A stretch of DNA of 64,000 nucleotides from NCBI GenBank assembly GCA_928724745.1, contig CAKMXJ010000002.1:682001-746000 (forward strand), written 5' to 3'. Source of the stretch: Anthracocystis setariae. Its lineage: Eukaryota; Basidiomycota; Ustilaginomycetes; Ustilaginales; Ustilaginaceae. The translations under genes were made by a program, and so were the position numbers. A model generated the notes under the pieces. The model had not been told where the DNA came from. It saw only the letters and a program-made list of their open reading frames with translations, and did not search any database. How positions within the stretch are numbered: position 1 is the stretch's first letter; every line of letters begins with the position of its first letter. Of the stretch, positions 30,367 to 40,114 are shown one piece after another.

Positions 30367-31668
30367 ATGTTCAACATGGAAGCCGGTCCATCATCGCGTC
30401 AGCTCAGTTCCATCCAGCAAGAATCCGGCGATGTCGTTCTCTGCGTCGATGCTGGAGGAACAAAGACGCTCGCCGTCGCTTCCCTCTCCGACTCGCCAAC
30501 CAAAACATATGTCGGCCAAGCAGGCTGCGGTAACTGTGCCACCTTGGGTCTGCAAGCTGCTTCCCAAGTCATCCTCCGCGCCGTTCGCGATGCATTGAAG
30601 AGTGCCGGCTTCGGCACCTTCTTCGACCTCCTCGATGCGGGTGAAGCCGAAGGCATCACTACTCCACCACTGTCGTTGAGCGAGAACGAAACAAGTTCTG
30701 CCGACGGTGATCTGCTTTCGCCCACCAGCCCCACCAACGTCAGACGGCCACGCGTCAGGGCCATCTGGATCGGTTCCGCTGGGCTATCGAGCAACGCCGT
30801 GATCAGCACCTATCGCGCCCAGATCAGTCAACTCTTCCAAGACTGGCACCTGACCGATGAGTCTACGCCAATCTGGATCACCAACGATGCAGTGTTGCTC
30901 AGCGCACCCATGTTGCGCGATCCGAGCACCAAAAGCTGTGTATGCCTCATCGCTGGTACGGGTAGTGCTGGTTTTGCGTTTGAACGCACTTTGCTGTCCG
31001 AGTCGCAGGCTAGTCTGGAGGACCGGGAGAACGAGGATCTCGCTGGTCTCACAACGGTTTCCAAGACGGGCGGATGGGGTTACTTGTTGGGAGATAGGGG
31101 GTCCGGATGGTCGATAGGCTTGTCGACGATTCAGCTCATGCTGACACGCGAGGAGCAGAGGCAGTTTGCCGAAATCGAGTTGACCGACTTCGAGATCGCA
31201 GTGCTCAAGGCTTTGGATGTTCAGACTCCGATCGAGCTCATCTCCGCCGCCTACCGCGATCGCGTGGATGCGAGTGGGGGTAACTTTTTCCTCGCTGAGG
31301 ATGCAAGGAAGCGTTGGTTGGCAGAGACGACCCGTGTTGTGTTCGAGTATGCATTTGAGTGCGATGGGCGATCAGGGCAAGAGCTTGCGCAGGAGCTGTG
31401 CGATCAGGCGATAGGCGAGTGCATCGACTCGATCACCAAGCTGTGCTGTCCCAAGGATAGGATCCAGCCATCGCAGAGTACGCTGGTGTTGGGAGGCGGG
31501 TTGTGGAGTAATGACAAGTTCTTGGCGTTGTTGGTGGACAAGTGGGCAGGCAATGGGATGGAGGCGTGGAAGAGCGTCCATGTTACAAAGAGTCCCGCTT
31601 CGGAGGCGGTCGAGTATTTGGCCCAGAGGTTTTTGCGATCTCAGCACGAGGATGAAGATGATCACTAG
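30367..31668 (+). CDS. NAGK: N-acetylglucosamine kinase, BadF/BadG/NAGK type
   Basis: A 433-residue single-exon ASKHA-fold kinase. The phosphate-1 loop DAGGTKTLAVASL is at about residues 28-40, followed by QAGCGNCATLG, IGSAGLSS, WITNDAVLLSA, the phosphate-2 loop AGTGSAGFAF, and the NAGK hallmark GGWGYLLGDRGSGWSIG. It matches mammalian-type GlcNAc kinase and the BadF/BadG ATPase family rather than the hexokinase-type GlcNAc kinases of ascomycete clusters. It would phosphorylate GlcNAc to GlcNAc-6-P, the substrate of the nearby deacetylase. An insertion of about 30 Ser/Thr-rich residues follows GEAEGITTPP. A second ATG three codons downstream is also possible as start. Confidence 0.9.
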   Translation: MFNMEAGPSSRQLSSIQQESGDVVLCVDAGGTKTLAVASLSDSPTKTYVGQAGCGNCATLGLQAASQVILRAVRDALKSAGFGTFFDLLDAGEAEGITTPPLSLSENETSSADGDLLSPTSPTNVRRPRVRAIWIGSAGLSSNAVISTYRAQISQLFQDWHLTDESTPIWITNDAVLLSAPMLRDPSTKSCVCLIAGTGSAGFAFERTLLSESQASLEDRENEDLAGLTTVSKTGGWGYLLGDRGSGWSIGLSTIQLMLTREEQRQFAEIELTDFEIAVLKALDVQTPIELISAAYRDRVDASGGNFFLAEDARKRWLAETTRVVFEYAFECDGRSGQELAQELCDQAIGECIDSITKLCCPKDRIQPSQSTLVLGGGLWSNDKFLALLVDKWAGNGMEAWKSVHVTKSPASEAVEYLAQRFLRSQHEDEDDH

Positions 31669-31834
31669 CATGTACACTCATACAGGTTATTTTTTTTTCG
31701 CATATTTAAAGGGACTTTTGTTTACTCCACAGCATGAGATTGTGTACGAAATGGATGGAGAAACTCTATTAAAACCTTTGCAGAAACGTATGATACAGAA
31801 CCAATATAATAATCAATCGGATAGAGGGATGGGA

Positions 31835-32671
31835 TCAGGGGAGGGGACGGATTAGGACGTGAAAGTGGGCGAGGGTGGGGACGCTTTGTAGGCTTGTTGG
31901 GTTTGCGAAGAAGAGGGCATCGTTTTTGGTCAAGTCCCAGTGTTTGTGGATGAAGGTGACTAGATCGGATGTTGCGGTGTGGAGGCATTGTTCGACGAGG
32001 GAGTTATTGGTATGTGTTGGGAGGAGGAGGTCTTTGAGGTGGGAGAGGTGGTTTTGGAGGGATGGGATTTGGAGTTGTTGATTTTGGGTGATTGTACCGC
32101 AGAGACCACGTTTTGAGATGATGGTCCAGGCGAGTGATTGTGTTTCTTCATCCACGCTTGGTTGAGTGACAAGATCGCGGTGGAGGATGGGGAGGTGGCT
32201 CCATACGACGAAGTGCGTCACGTCGGTAGGGATGGAATACGGCCAGTCGTTGACAAGGATTTGACACTCGATACCGGGTTGGAACCAACTTCGGAAACAA
32301 CCCTTGCCAGTGGAGGGGTCTTTGGATTTGGTCTTTTCAATCAGCCTGGTCGCGGTGAAGCGTTCCGAGAGGAGGAACGATTGCACTGAGCCGTAGGTGG
32401 ATTTGATGGTGTCCATCCATGCAAAGTATTCGCGCAGGTCGTCTGGGTGGCGCGAAAGTCGATGCAACTGACCGTTCGAGATGATCGTCAGCAGTTGGTC
32501 CCAGCTGAACAGCGGCGTGCGTGATGAGCGTGAGCATGCTACCGAGGTGGTGGGGTGCGAGAGCGAGAGCGAGGCGGTGAGTTCACCTTCGCGAGTTCCG
32601 CGCAGAAGGAGTTGGGCCGGTTTGTCGGCGCGAACCGACGTCGAGGCGATGGTCGAAGATGACGCCAACAT
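31835..32671 (-). CDS. GIG1: GIG1-like protein (DUF3605), GlcNAc-cluster member
   Basis: A 278-residue single-exon protein. The C-terminal two thirds carry the DUF3605 pattern: NDWPYSIPTDVTHFVVWSHL, then a helix region, and the end block FIHKHWDLTKNDALFFANP, SLQSVPTLAHFHVLI. DUF3605 proteins are known in fungi as N-acetylglucosamine-induced protein 1 after Candida Gig1. Biochemical function is not established in the family. The first 60 residues are Ser/Arg/Thr-rich and may be an import signal or disordered. Lying between GlcNAc kinase (convergent, 166 bp apart) and GlcNAc-6-P deacetylase (divergent), it probably takes part in or is co-regulated with GlcNAc breakdown. Confidence 0.8.
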   Translation of the reverse strand: MLASSSTIASTSVRADKPAQLLLRGTREGELTASLSLSHPTTSVACSRSSRTPLFSWDQLLTIISNGQLHRLSRHPDDLREYFAWMDTIKSTYGSVQSFLLSERFTATRLIEKTKSKDPSTGKGCFRSWFQPGIECQILVNDWPYSIPTDVTHFVVWSHLPILHRDLVTQPSVDEETQSLAWTIISKRGLCGTITQNQQLQIPSLQNHLSHLKDLLLPTHTNNSLVEQCLHTATSDLVTFIHKHWDLTKNDALFFANPTSLQSVPTLAHFHVLIRPLP

Positions 32672-33846
32672 GACTTTCGCTTGCGAGGGGAGGTGCTAGG
32701 ACCGAGATGGTGATGAAGGTGATGAGGAAGGAAGCAGGTGTGCGAGTGCGATCGTGAGCAATGCCAGATAACAAAGAGGCTGGCCGAGGCGGAGGCGCGC
32801 TCGAAATTTGCGGCTGTAGCAGCGTAGCGGGCTTTCATAACAGGACCCGGATGCCTGCCAAGGTCGCACTCGGCAGCTCGCTGCAGTATTCTCCGCTATG
32901 CCCACCATGCCAAACTCGGCGATTGCACATCAGTGCACTACATTGCATTACAGTACAGTTACGGCTTTGGGGAAGGAAAAAAAAATGGGAGTGCCTCTGC
33001 GAAATGTTTTCAATGGGTCACGTTCTCTCTTCACCAAGTCATGCACCGGCTGCGACTGAACCGCTGACGCTTCCCTTGGACATGTTGAGTCGATTGCGTA
33101 CCGTAACTTCTTGGGAGATCGATGCAGCAACGCCTGGGCCAGACTAGCCCGACTGGATCCTGCATGTTTTGACTCAAAGGCTCAAAGGATTGGATTTCGG
33201 GATGCGAGCCGGATTCGCCAAAGCCATGAACCGTCCATAATATGATTCAATCGGCTTATCAGCTCGGCGGTTCGAAAAAGCATACACAGTCACAGAGTGT
33301 ACTGTACTTTGCCTCCATTCTGTGATTGCGCGACGTGCAGATGTCCAGTTCCGCACCGAACCACAAAATTCAACGCTGTAAGGGGCCTCGGTCCGAGCTC
33401 CACCGACGAGCCTCGGGGCGGAGGGCGGATTGGCCGACACGACTTTAACCAAGGCCGCCCGGTGCGGATCGAGGAGGCCGGTCGCCTTGCTGAGCGGACC
33501 AAGGCTCGGCTTTACACTCTGCCATATTCGAGTAAGCTCGCCTCGGCCTCCTCCACCATCGGGTTGCCTGTCAACGTACACGTTGTGAGGGGAGGGGTGG
33601 AGCTCGGCACTTTCTCCGGCTTGCTAACACACCCACATACACATACACACACCTCTTAGTGCTGCTTGCTGCCTTTGAATTTTTTTCGGCCCAACACGCT
33701 TTTGAAAGACCATGCCGATACCAAAAGTGTTTGAATAAAACGAACTCATTCTTTGCTGCCGGGTTCGGACCAACGACGACGAAGACTGCCATCGAATCAC
33801 CCCGTCTGTTTGCCTTTCCTTCCTCTCCAGGCGAACGAGTATCAAG
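32672..33846. other. 1.2-kb divergent promoter region, GIG1 / DAC1
   Basis: No gene is supported. The region has ACAGTACAGT at 32950-32959, TGTACTGTACTTTG at about 33298, and a GC-rich stretch with repeated CCTCGG/CCGAGC words at about 33390-33420. It probably holds shared control sites for the GlcNAc genes. Confidence 0.5.
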
Positions 33847-35169
33847 ATGCCATCAACGACCGCAACTGCATCGTCTTCTACCGCGTCGCACCAGCTTGTG
33901 CGCTTCACAAACTGCCAAGCCTTACAGCCGGACGGTACATTGTGTCACGACCCCTCTACATACTCACTCCTGGTCGACCCGCAAACCGGCCTGATCGTGG
34001 ATGGTCAATCGGCGTTCTTCGACTCGAAACTCGCCTTCACTTCGACCATCGACCTGGATGGAGACTATCTCGTCCCAGGGTTTATCGACGTCCAGATCAA
34101 TGGAGGTTATGGAGTGGATTTCAGCGAGTTCACCGATGGACAGGAGGACGAGTATCTGGCGAGGCTCGACGAGTTTTCCCGGCGTATTGTCGAGACGGGG
34201 GTGACAAGTTTTGTGCCTACCATCATTACGCAAACCGCCGAGAGTTATAAGAAGATCTTGCCGTTGTTGGCGCCGCGGTCTGGGGCGGGACAGGCGGATG
34301 TGTTGGGGTGGCATTGCGAGGGACCATTTTTGTCACCTCACAAGAAGGGTGCCCACTGTTCCTCGCTCATCCGAACTGCTGATGCCGGGATGAGTTCGCT
34401 CGAAGAGGTATACGGTGCGGGCCCTAGTGGGTTGGATATGGCATGGCCTGCAGTGAAGCTGCTCACACTTGCGCCGGAAGTGCCGGGCATTCTGGAATGC
34501 ATCCCATCTCTAGTTTCCCGTGGCGTAACCGTTTCCATCGGTCATACGGCCAGTGACATCGACACGGCGCTGGCGGCCAATGCTGCCGGCGCACGATTCA
34601 TCACCCACCTCTTCAATGCTATGGGCTCGTTCAACCATCGCGATCCTGGCGTCATCGGTCTACTCGGCTCCACATCCCCTCCACGACCCTACTACGGCCT
34701 CATCGCAGACGGTTTCCACTCGCACCCCTGTTCCGTTCGAATGGCCTACACCTCCCACCCTTCCGGCTGCGTCTTGGTCTCCGACGCGATGCCCTGGATG
34801 GATCCGAACAAACCCGACGGCGTCTACGCCTGGCGCGAAAACCAAAACGTCACCAAACTCGGCAACAAGGTCACCCTGGAGAACACCGACACACTGGCGG
34901 GCAGCGTGGTGCCCATCAGCGACTGCGTTACCAACCTCGTCAAATACGCAGGCATCGGTATCGCCGAAGCCGCCAAATGTGCAGCAGCTAACCCAGCAAC
35001 CATGCTCAACCTCGAATCCACAAAAGGCTTCCTCCGTCCAACCAACCACGCAGACCTCGTCGTACTAGACAAACACACAGGACAGGTCAAACAGACTTGG
35101 GTCAGAGGCACCTTGGTCTGGTCCAGAAAATCCGGTCACATCTCCTTGCCGTCCTCATCCAAGGTGTAA
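33847..35169 (+). CDS. DAC1: N-acetylglucosamine-6-phosphate deacetylase
   Basis: A 440-residue single-exon amidohydrolase. Family motifs in order are the PGFIDVQINGGYGVDF strand with the early metal region, GWHCEGPFLSPHKKGAH with the metal-binding Glu, VSIGHTASDIDTA and ITHLFNAMGSFNHRDPG with metal-ligand His residues, and LVSDAMPW with the catalytic Asp. The C-terminus has the small beta domain ending in NHADLVVLD. It releases acetate from GlcNAc-6-P to give GlcN-6-P, which the deaminase 5 kb away consumes. Length is normal for fungal Dac1. The ATG at 33847 is the first Met and leaves a short Ser/Thr-rich lead-in. Confidence 0.95.
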   Translation: MPSTTATASSSTASHQLVRFTNCQALQPDGTLCHDPSTYSLLVDPQTGLIVDGQSAFFDSKLAFTSTIDLDGDYLVPGFIDVQINGGYGVDFSEFTDGQEDEYLARLDEFSRRIVETGVTSFVPTIITQTAESYKKILPLLAPRSGAGQADVLGWHCEGPFLSPHKKGAHCSSLIRTADAGMSSLEEVYGAGPSGLDMAWPAVKLLTLAPEVPGILECIPSLVSRGVTVSIGHTASDIDTALAANAAGARFITHLFNAMGSFNHRDPGVIGLLGSTSPPRPYYGLIADGFHSHPCSVRMAYTSHPSGCVLVSDAMPWMDPNKPDGVYAWRENQNVTKLGNKVTLENTDTLAGSVVPISDCVTNLVKYAGIGIAEAAKCAAANPATMLNLESTKGFLRPTNHADLVVLDKHTGQVKQTWVRGTLVWSRKSGHISLPSSSKV

Positions 35170-35410
35170 AATTTCCACTCACTCCCATTCCACAAAGTCA
35201 CCTTGACTTGGTCGTGCAATTTCAATTCTTCCAACTCGCTGCCATTTCGGCTTTGAAATGCTTAACTGACAAATGTAGAAGAGAGAGCTCAACCTAGATG
35301 TACAGTACACGTAAGAGAGCGGGGGGGAAATAGACAAAACACAAAGCAAACCAAAGCAGAGCAAAGCGAGCTTTGTCTGAAATCAAGATCAGCCTAGATT
35401 TACATTTGCA

Positions 35411-35465
<55 letters not shown>

Positions 35466-35597
35466 CAAAAAAGCAGACATAAGATGAAGCACAGCACAGC
35501 AGAATCTATGCTGTAGCAGCTACTGTATTATTAGAGACAACACGTGAACGACAGGATGGGGTATGGAATTATAAGACTAGTTTTGCGACTGCTTGCT
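35170..35597. other. Convergent 3' region, DAC1 / monooxygenase
   Basis: The 3' regions of two convergent genes meet here. It contains a (GA)n tract and no gene. Confidence 0.6.
35411..35464. repeat. (AG)n microsatellite
   Basis: A 54-bp AG run with one AA interruption near 35420 lies between the convergent DAC1 and monooxygenase genes. Confidence 0.92.
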
Positions 35598-37052
35598 CTA
35601 CTTGAAGGTGATCTCGTCGTAAGCCCCGTACTTGGCCTGCACGAGATCGTACCAGTAGTTGGTACGCATCCTCCATGGACCTGAGGTGGCAGCCTTGGGA
35701 AGTTCGGACTCAGCCTTCTTGACGTACGTCGAGTTGAGATTGAGCAGCGGACCGTCCTTGAGCTCGGAGCGGTTCGAAGGCTCGGGCATGGCAAGCGACT
35801 TGTGGTACTTGTCCATGTGCTTGATCAAACGCACAAAGTACTGGGCAGTGCAGTCGGATCCAAGCGTCCAGGATGCGTTGGTGTAGCCGATGGACAGCAA
35901 GTAGTTGGGCACACCCTCGATCATGCAACCTTTCCAAACGTAGCGCTCGTGAGGAACGACTGGCTTCTTGTCGACCGTGGTCTCAATGTGACCGCCGATG
36001 TGAAGCTTGAGACCCGTGGCGGTGACAATGATGTCGCATGGAATGCGTTCGCCGTTCTTGAGGATGATCTCATTGCTGGTGATCTGATCAATGTGACCGG
36101 TGGCAATGTGAGCCTTACCTTCGCGGAGGCTCTGGTAGAAGTCGCCGTCCGGAGAAATGCAGAGACGCTGATCCCATGGGTTGTAGTTGGGCTTGAAGTG
36201 AGGGTCGAGCGGAATGTCCTTGGGGAGCTGCATCTTGGTCATCTTGGCGAGAATGCGCCTTGCAACACCAGGGAAAGTACGGAAGATGTGGTACGAAGCG
36301 TAGATACGAGCAATGTTCTTTTGACGGATAACGAAAGCGGCCATTCTACGTGGAAGCACTGCGCGAATCACCTTGGCGATGGGGTCGTATTTGTCGAGCG
36401 AGACAATGTAGGTCGGCGATCGCTGAACCAGAGTGATATCCTTGGTGACATTGGCCATGGAGGGAATCAGGGTGATCGCAGTAGCACCGGAACCAATAAC
36501 GGCTACGCGCTTGCCACGGTAGTCATCCTCGCTGAGATTCCAGAACTGAGGGTGAACCACCTTGCCCTTGAAGTTTTTGATACCAGGGATCTCGGTTTCA
36601 AGAGCGGCATCGAAGTCGTAGTAACCGGTGCAAGTGTAAAGGTAGCGGGAGCGGAAGTGCTTGTCTTGGCCGTTGTTGGTGGCGGTGACGAACCAGCAGC
36701 GTTCCTCGGAGGACCAGTGAGCGGAGACAACCTTGTGCTGGAAGCGAATGTTGTCCTTGATGCCGTTCTCGTCAGCCACCTTGTTGAGATAAGCGAGAAT
36801 CTCCTTTCCCTCGGCAATGTCGGCACCGGTCCACTCCTTGAAGGCGTAACCAAAAGTGTGGAGGTCCGAGTCGGAACGGATGCCGGGGTACTTGAAGAGA
36901 TCCCAAGTGCCACCGATGTTGTCTCGACCTTCCAAGATCATATATTTCTTGTCTGGCAGGTTGTCTTTAAGACGGTAGGCAGCGTTGATGCCAGAGATAC
37001 CGGCACCAACGATGAGGACGTCGAGGACGTCAGACTGGTTATACGAGCCCAT
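35598..37052 (-). CDS. Flavin-dependent monooxygenase (Baeyer-Villiger/FMO type)
   Basis: A 484-residue single-exon flavoprotein. The FAD-binding GAGISGINAAYRL is at about residues 17-29, followed by EGRDNIGGTWDLFKYPGIRSDSD, the dinucleotide-binding GSGATAITLIPSM for NADPH, and the late FMO-type TATGLKL. The Baeyer-Villiger-type fingerprint region near KGKVVHPQFWN is present. Such enzymes insert oxygen next to ketones or oxidise N/S atoms using NADPH and O2; the substrate cannot be told. A TATA-like ATATAT lies about 123 bp upstream of the ATG (37175-37180). A long open frame on the opposite strand is a shadow of its codon use. Confidence 0.88.
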   Translation of the reverse strand: MGSYNQSDVLDVLIVGAGISGINAAYRLKDNLPDKKYMILEGRDNIGGTWDLFKYPGIRSDSDLHTFGYAFKEWTGADIAEGKEILAYLNKVADENGIKDNIRFQHKVVSAHWSSEERCWFVTATNNGQDKHFRSRYLYTCTGYYDFDAALETEIPGIKNFKGKVVHPQFWNLSEDDYRGKRVAVIGSGATAITLIPSMANVTKDITLVQRSPTYIVSLDKYDPIAKVIRAVLPRRMAAFVIRQKNIARIYASYHIFRTFPGVARRILAKMTKMQLPKDIPLDPHFKPNYNPWDQRLCISPDGDFYQSLREGKAHIATGHIDQITSNEIILKNGERIPCDIIVTATGLKLHIGGHIETTVDKKPVVPHERYVWKGCMIEGVPNYLLSIGYTNASWTLGSDCTAQYFVRLIKHMDKYHKSLAMPEPSNRSELKDGPLLNLNSTYVKKAESELPKAATSGPWRMRTNYWYDLVQAKYGAYDEITFK

Positions 37053-37523
37053 GTATGATTGACGACGTTGGCTTGCGAGGTGGGGGAGAAGAAATTGAAG
37101 TGATAGTGAGGGATTGTCAACGGCGAGAGCGACGAGTGGGGAATGATCTTCGAAGTGTGAGAGTCGAAGCTTGGATATATGTACGTATACCGAGCTATCG
37201 AGGCAAGTCAGAGCTGAAGAGTGGTGCGTGAATGCGGCCCAACCTAGCAGCAGCGGCGTTGACGGCGGCGGTGGCTACTCAGAATTTGGGCCCCAAGTGA
37301 GTGCGATTTTGAAAGCGCGACCGACGAGGGGAGCCGGAATTGGCGTGCCAGTGGAGTGCTGCTGTACTGTGCAGTACTGTGATCAAGTGGCATCATGCGA
37401 CGAGTTCAAACATGCTCCAAGTGAAATTACGAAAGGAAGCAGCAGAGAAGCAAACAAAAAAATTTCCTCGGCAAAATGAATTGGGTGTGGAACCCCACAA
37501 GTAGCTCTGGTTCAGATGCAGCA

Positions 37524-37574
<51 letters not shown>

Positions 37575-38446
37575 CCAATGATGATGTCGATGAGGCAGCG
37601 GCTCTGCACCTCTTGTTGCTTGCTCGCGCTGACAAGGTTACCACACTTCCACGCTTGCTTAGCCATATACAATAGCTCGGACCCCTTCCGACCCAAGCTG
37701 TGGCTGAACCTTGCATCCATCTTCACAGTGATCCGAGAACTTGGCTCGAAGGTTGCGCCAACCATCACAGTTACTCGCATTGGCGTAAACCTTTTTACCC
37801 TTAAGAGGGGCTGTTTGAGTTGGTTCCTCTTTTCTGATCTGCTGCTCGACTCATTGACCGCCAAGCAAACTCAGCTTTGATGAGGCTCTGCAACGGCATG
37901 ACGATATTTCGCCTTGAACTCCGCTTCGGTACTGTCAGACGCAGCTTTGCGGGGTAGGCGCTTGAATCCAAATCTCGAAAAGGCTCCTGGATTGGTAATG
38001 GGTGAGAATAAGGTTGAAAGCGTGTCGGCCGTCCGTTTTTGTAATGAGGCGCCACAAGGTCTTTGCATTGGCTACCATGTGAAACCTGAGCAGCCGCAAA
38101 TCTCAGCAATTTCAACGCGCTTCTCCCAGTCAAACCTCCCTCGACCAATCAGTGTCTCGGCCGTAGTATGAGGGAGCCACCACCGTTCACCACCAGCTCT
38201 CACGCTACGGGTTACCGCTTCTGCCTCCATCCCACTTGCTCGGTTGGCTTGTTCTTCGGGCGACGCAGTGTGGAGCTTCGGCCGTGTGGTGGAGACTCGA
38301 GTCGAAGATGAACAGTGGCAACAGTTTGGCATTTTCTACGTCAGACAAGGATGAGCTGCAACTTAGTGAACAAGGGGTGACACTTTGTCCAGCCTCGAGA
38401 CACGACGAGCAGCTCGTCAAAGATGCACTCTTGGACAGCAAGCCCA
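37053..38446. other. 1.4-kb upstream region of the monooxygenase
   Basis: No gene is supported. The region contains GCTGTACTGTGCAGTACTGTG at about 37369-37389 (described here by its two TACTGT cores) and a 48-nt T run. Short open frames around 37427-37880 read through the homopolymer and are not credible genes. Confidence 0.5.
37527..37574. repeat. 48-nt poly(dT:dA) tract
   Basis: An uninterrupted run of 48 T on the plus strand, about 475 bp upstream of the monooxygenase ATG. It may be a nucleosome-excluding promoter tract. A retroposon tail is possible, but I see no target duplication. Confidence 0.95.
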
Positions 38447-40114
38447 TCACTTGGTCAGCGCGGGTGGCCAGGCCTCGGCAAAGTTGCAATCATTGACATC
38501 CCAATCTAGATCCCTCAGAAAGCTTTCCTGGCTCGAATTGGCCAGATGGTTTTCCACCGCCTTGACCCTGTTCCTTCCTTGAACCTTGGAGGCGGAGGCA
38601 TTAGTATCCGGCGAGACGACTTTGACGGGTGCCTTTGTACGCACTGCATCCTTGATTTCGAAAGTGAAGCTTCCTGAAGGCGACACTGTGGTTGCGTAGC
38701 TCGCTCTCTGAGCCGCCTGCGTGCTGAGCGTGCTGCAACTAAAGTGGCTGCGTAGTTGTCCTCCCCTTCCAGCAGCAAGAGGTGAGTCTTGGACCCCGAA
38801 GGACGACACCTTGCTGTTCAACGATGGATCCCTTTCGACGATGCCGTCGGTTTCGATGCAAATCGGTCCGCCGTCATCCCCCACGCCAGCACCACCTAGA
38901 CCCGTCTTGCGCAAGGCACTCCTCAACCCGCTCCCCGCACTCGAAAGTGGCCTCCTCAACCCACCACTACTACTCCTGTGTCGAATGACCAGCTGACTCC
39001 CTTGACGCGTCATTTCGATCTCGCCAGGACTACCCTTGGCACTCTGAGGGCGACCCAGCGACACACGATGACCTTTTATCTCTTCAAACGGCTTAAATGC
39101 ACTTGGTGGGCTAGCGCCAACCACCTTTCCAGGCGATGTTCGTGGCCGTTGCAGATTCATCTGCCTCTGCTGCTTGAACGCAGTCACACCGTCTCGAGTA
39201 AACTGCGACGACGAGCTAGACTTGGGCTCTTGCACCTCGGCGATCGAGTCCAACGATTGCTTCAGTTGAAGAGGTGGCTTCGAGTAAGTCTTATTCGATC
39301 GGCCAGAGGTGTTGGTGGTTTTCAGCTGGCCAGTGGATCGTTCGCCAACATTGTTGAACGAGGTACAGAACATAGTCGAGATGGCCCGATCGAATGGCCC
39401 AGATTTATCGGTGAGAGCTTGGTCCAGAAGCATCTCGCTTGAGGTCCCCTTGTCGTCAGGCGTAGCACTTTCATTATGGCGCGAAATCGTCTTGAGTCCG
39501 TCGAACGATGACAGACGATGCTGCTTGTTCGCTGACCTCTTTCTCTGCGATGAGGGGGAGAGCTTCTGGCGGTATCTTCTGAAGAAGAAGCCTAGAGCTA
39601 CGAGAGTGATGACCACAAAGACTACGCCGACGACGATGCCGACGGTTCGACGCGTGTTCTGCCTGGCTATGACGTTAGTGCCTGGTTGCGACCCAACAGA
39701 GGACTGGTCCGAGATGTCTACATTGGTGTCGTTAGACGTCAACACTGGAAGCCAGCTCGGATTGTCAGTAGTGGTAGCCGGGTCGTGGTTGTTCTGAACC
39801 TTGCCGTAATCGATGGAAGGAATGTCAGAGGGCAGCGGAGGGCTTGTGACAGATGTGGCTGGGTCCGTCAGATTAGAAACGTCGACAGCGGGAAGCGAAG
39901 CGGTGGCGTTAGGCGCTGGCGTGTCTCTTTTCTTTAACACCTTGCTCGGGAGATCAGATTTAGGACGATAGGCCTTCTTCCACCGCTTATCGAGCTGCTT
40001 TCTCCTCTGTGGCAACAAAGCCTCTAGCCGCTCGGGATAGTAGGCGCCGTACTTCTTTCGCTGCTCGGCAAGAATCTGCCTGCGTCCAGGCCTGGCCGCA
40101 TCCATCAACGGCAT
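38447..40114 (-). CDS. Single-pass membrane protein with Ser/Thr-rich ectodomain, family not recognised
   Basis: A 555-residue open frame. A single strong membrane segment (GIVVGVVFVVITLVALGFFF) is at about residues 158-177, followed by the basic stop-transfer RRYRQK. Residues 65-150 before it are rich in Ser/Thr/Asn/Pro, with a KKRD dibasic site near residue 62. The roughly 375-residue cytoplasmic part is Ser/Gly/Arg-rich and looks disordered. The layout resembles fungal cell-surface sensors or AXL2/MID2-like proteins. The current N-terminus has no signal peptide, so a 5' exon carrying one may lie upstream. An acceptor-like TATAG lies 4 bp before the ATG, but the donor is unresolved. Confidence 0.65.
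   Translation of the reverse strand: MPLMDAARPGRRQILAEQRKKYGAYYPERLEALLPQRRKQLDKRWKKAYRPKSDLPSKVLKKRDTPAPNATASLPAVDVSNLTDPATSVTSPPLPSDIPSIDYGKVQNNHDPATTTDNPSWLPVLTSNDTNVDISDQSSVGSQPGTNVIARQNTRRTVGIVVGVVFVVITLVALGFFFRRYRQKLSPSSQRKRSANKQHRLSSFDGLKTISRHNESATPDDKGTSSEMLLDQALTDKSGPFDRAISTMFCTSFNNVGERSTGQLKTTNTSGRSNKTYSKPPLQLKQSLDSIAEVQEPKSSSSSQFTRDGVTAFKQQRQMNLQRPRTSPGKVVGASPPSAFKPFEEIKGHRVSLGRPQSAKGSPGEIEMTRQGSQLVIRHRSSSGGLRRPLSSAGSGLRSALRKTGLGGAGVGDDGGPICIETDGIVERDPSLNSKVSSFGVQDSPLAAGRGGQLRSHFSCSTLSTQAAQRASYATTVSPSGSFTFEIKDAVRTKAPVKVVSPDTNASASKVQGRNRVKAVENHLANSSQESFLRDLDWDVNDCNFAEAWPPALTK

Noticed and set aside
35802..37058. Long open frame (418 codons) opposite the flavin monooxygenase
   Set aside because: Its residues show no domain and its length comes from GC-rich codon symmetry with the well-supported monooxygenase on the other strand.
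37527..38450. Poly-A-tailed retroposon on the minus strand at the 48-T tract
   Set aside because: No coding remnant or target-site duplication could be found; a weak GATGCACTCTT match inside a coding region is probably chance.
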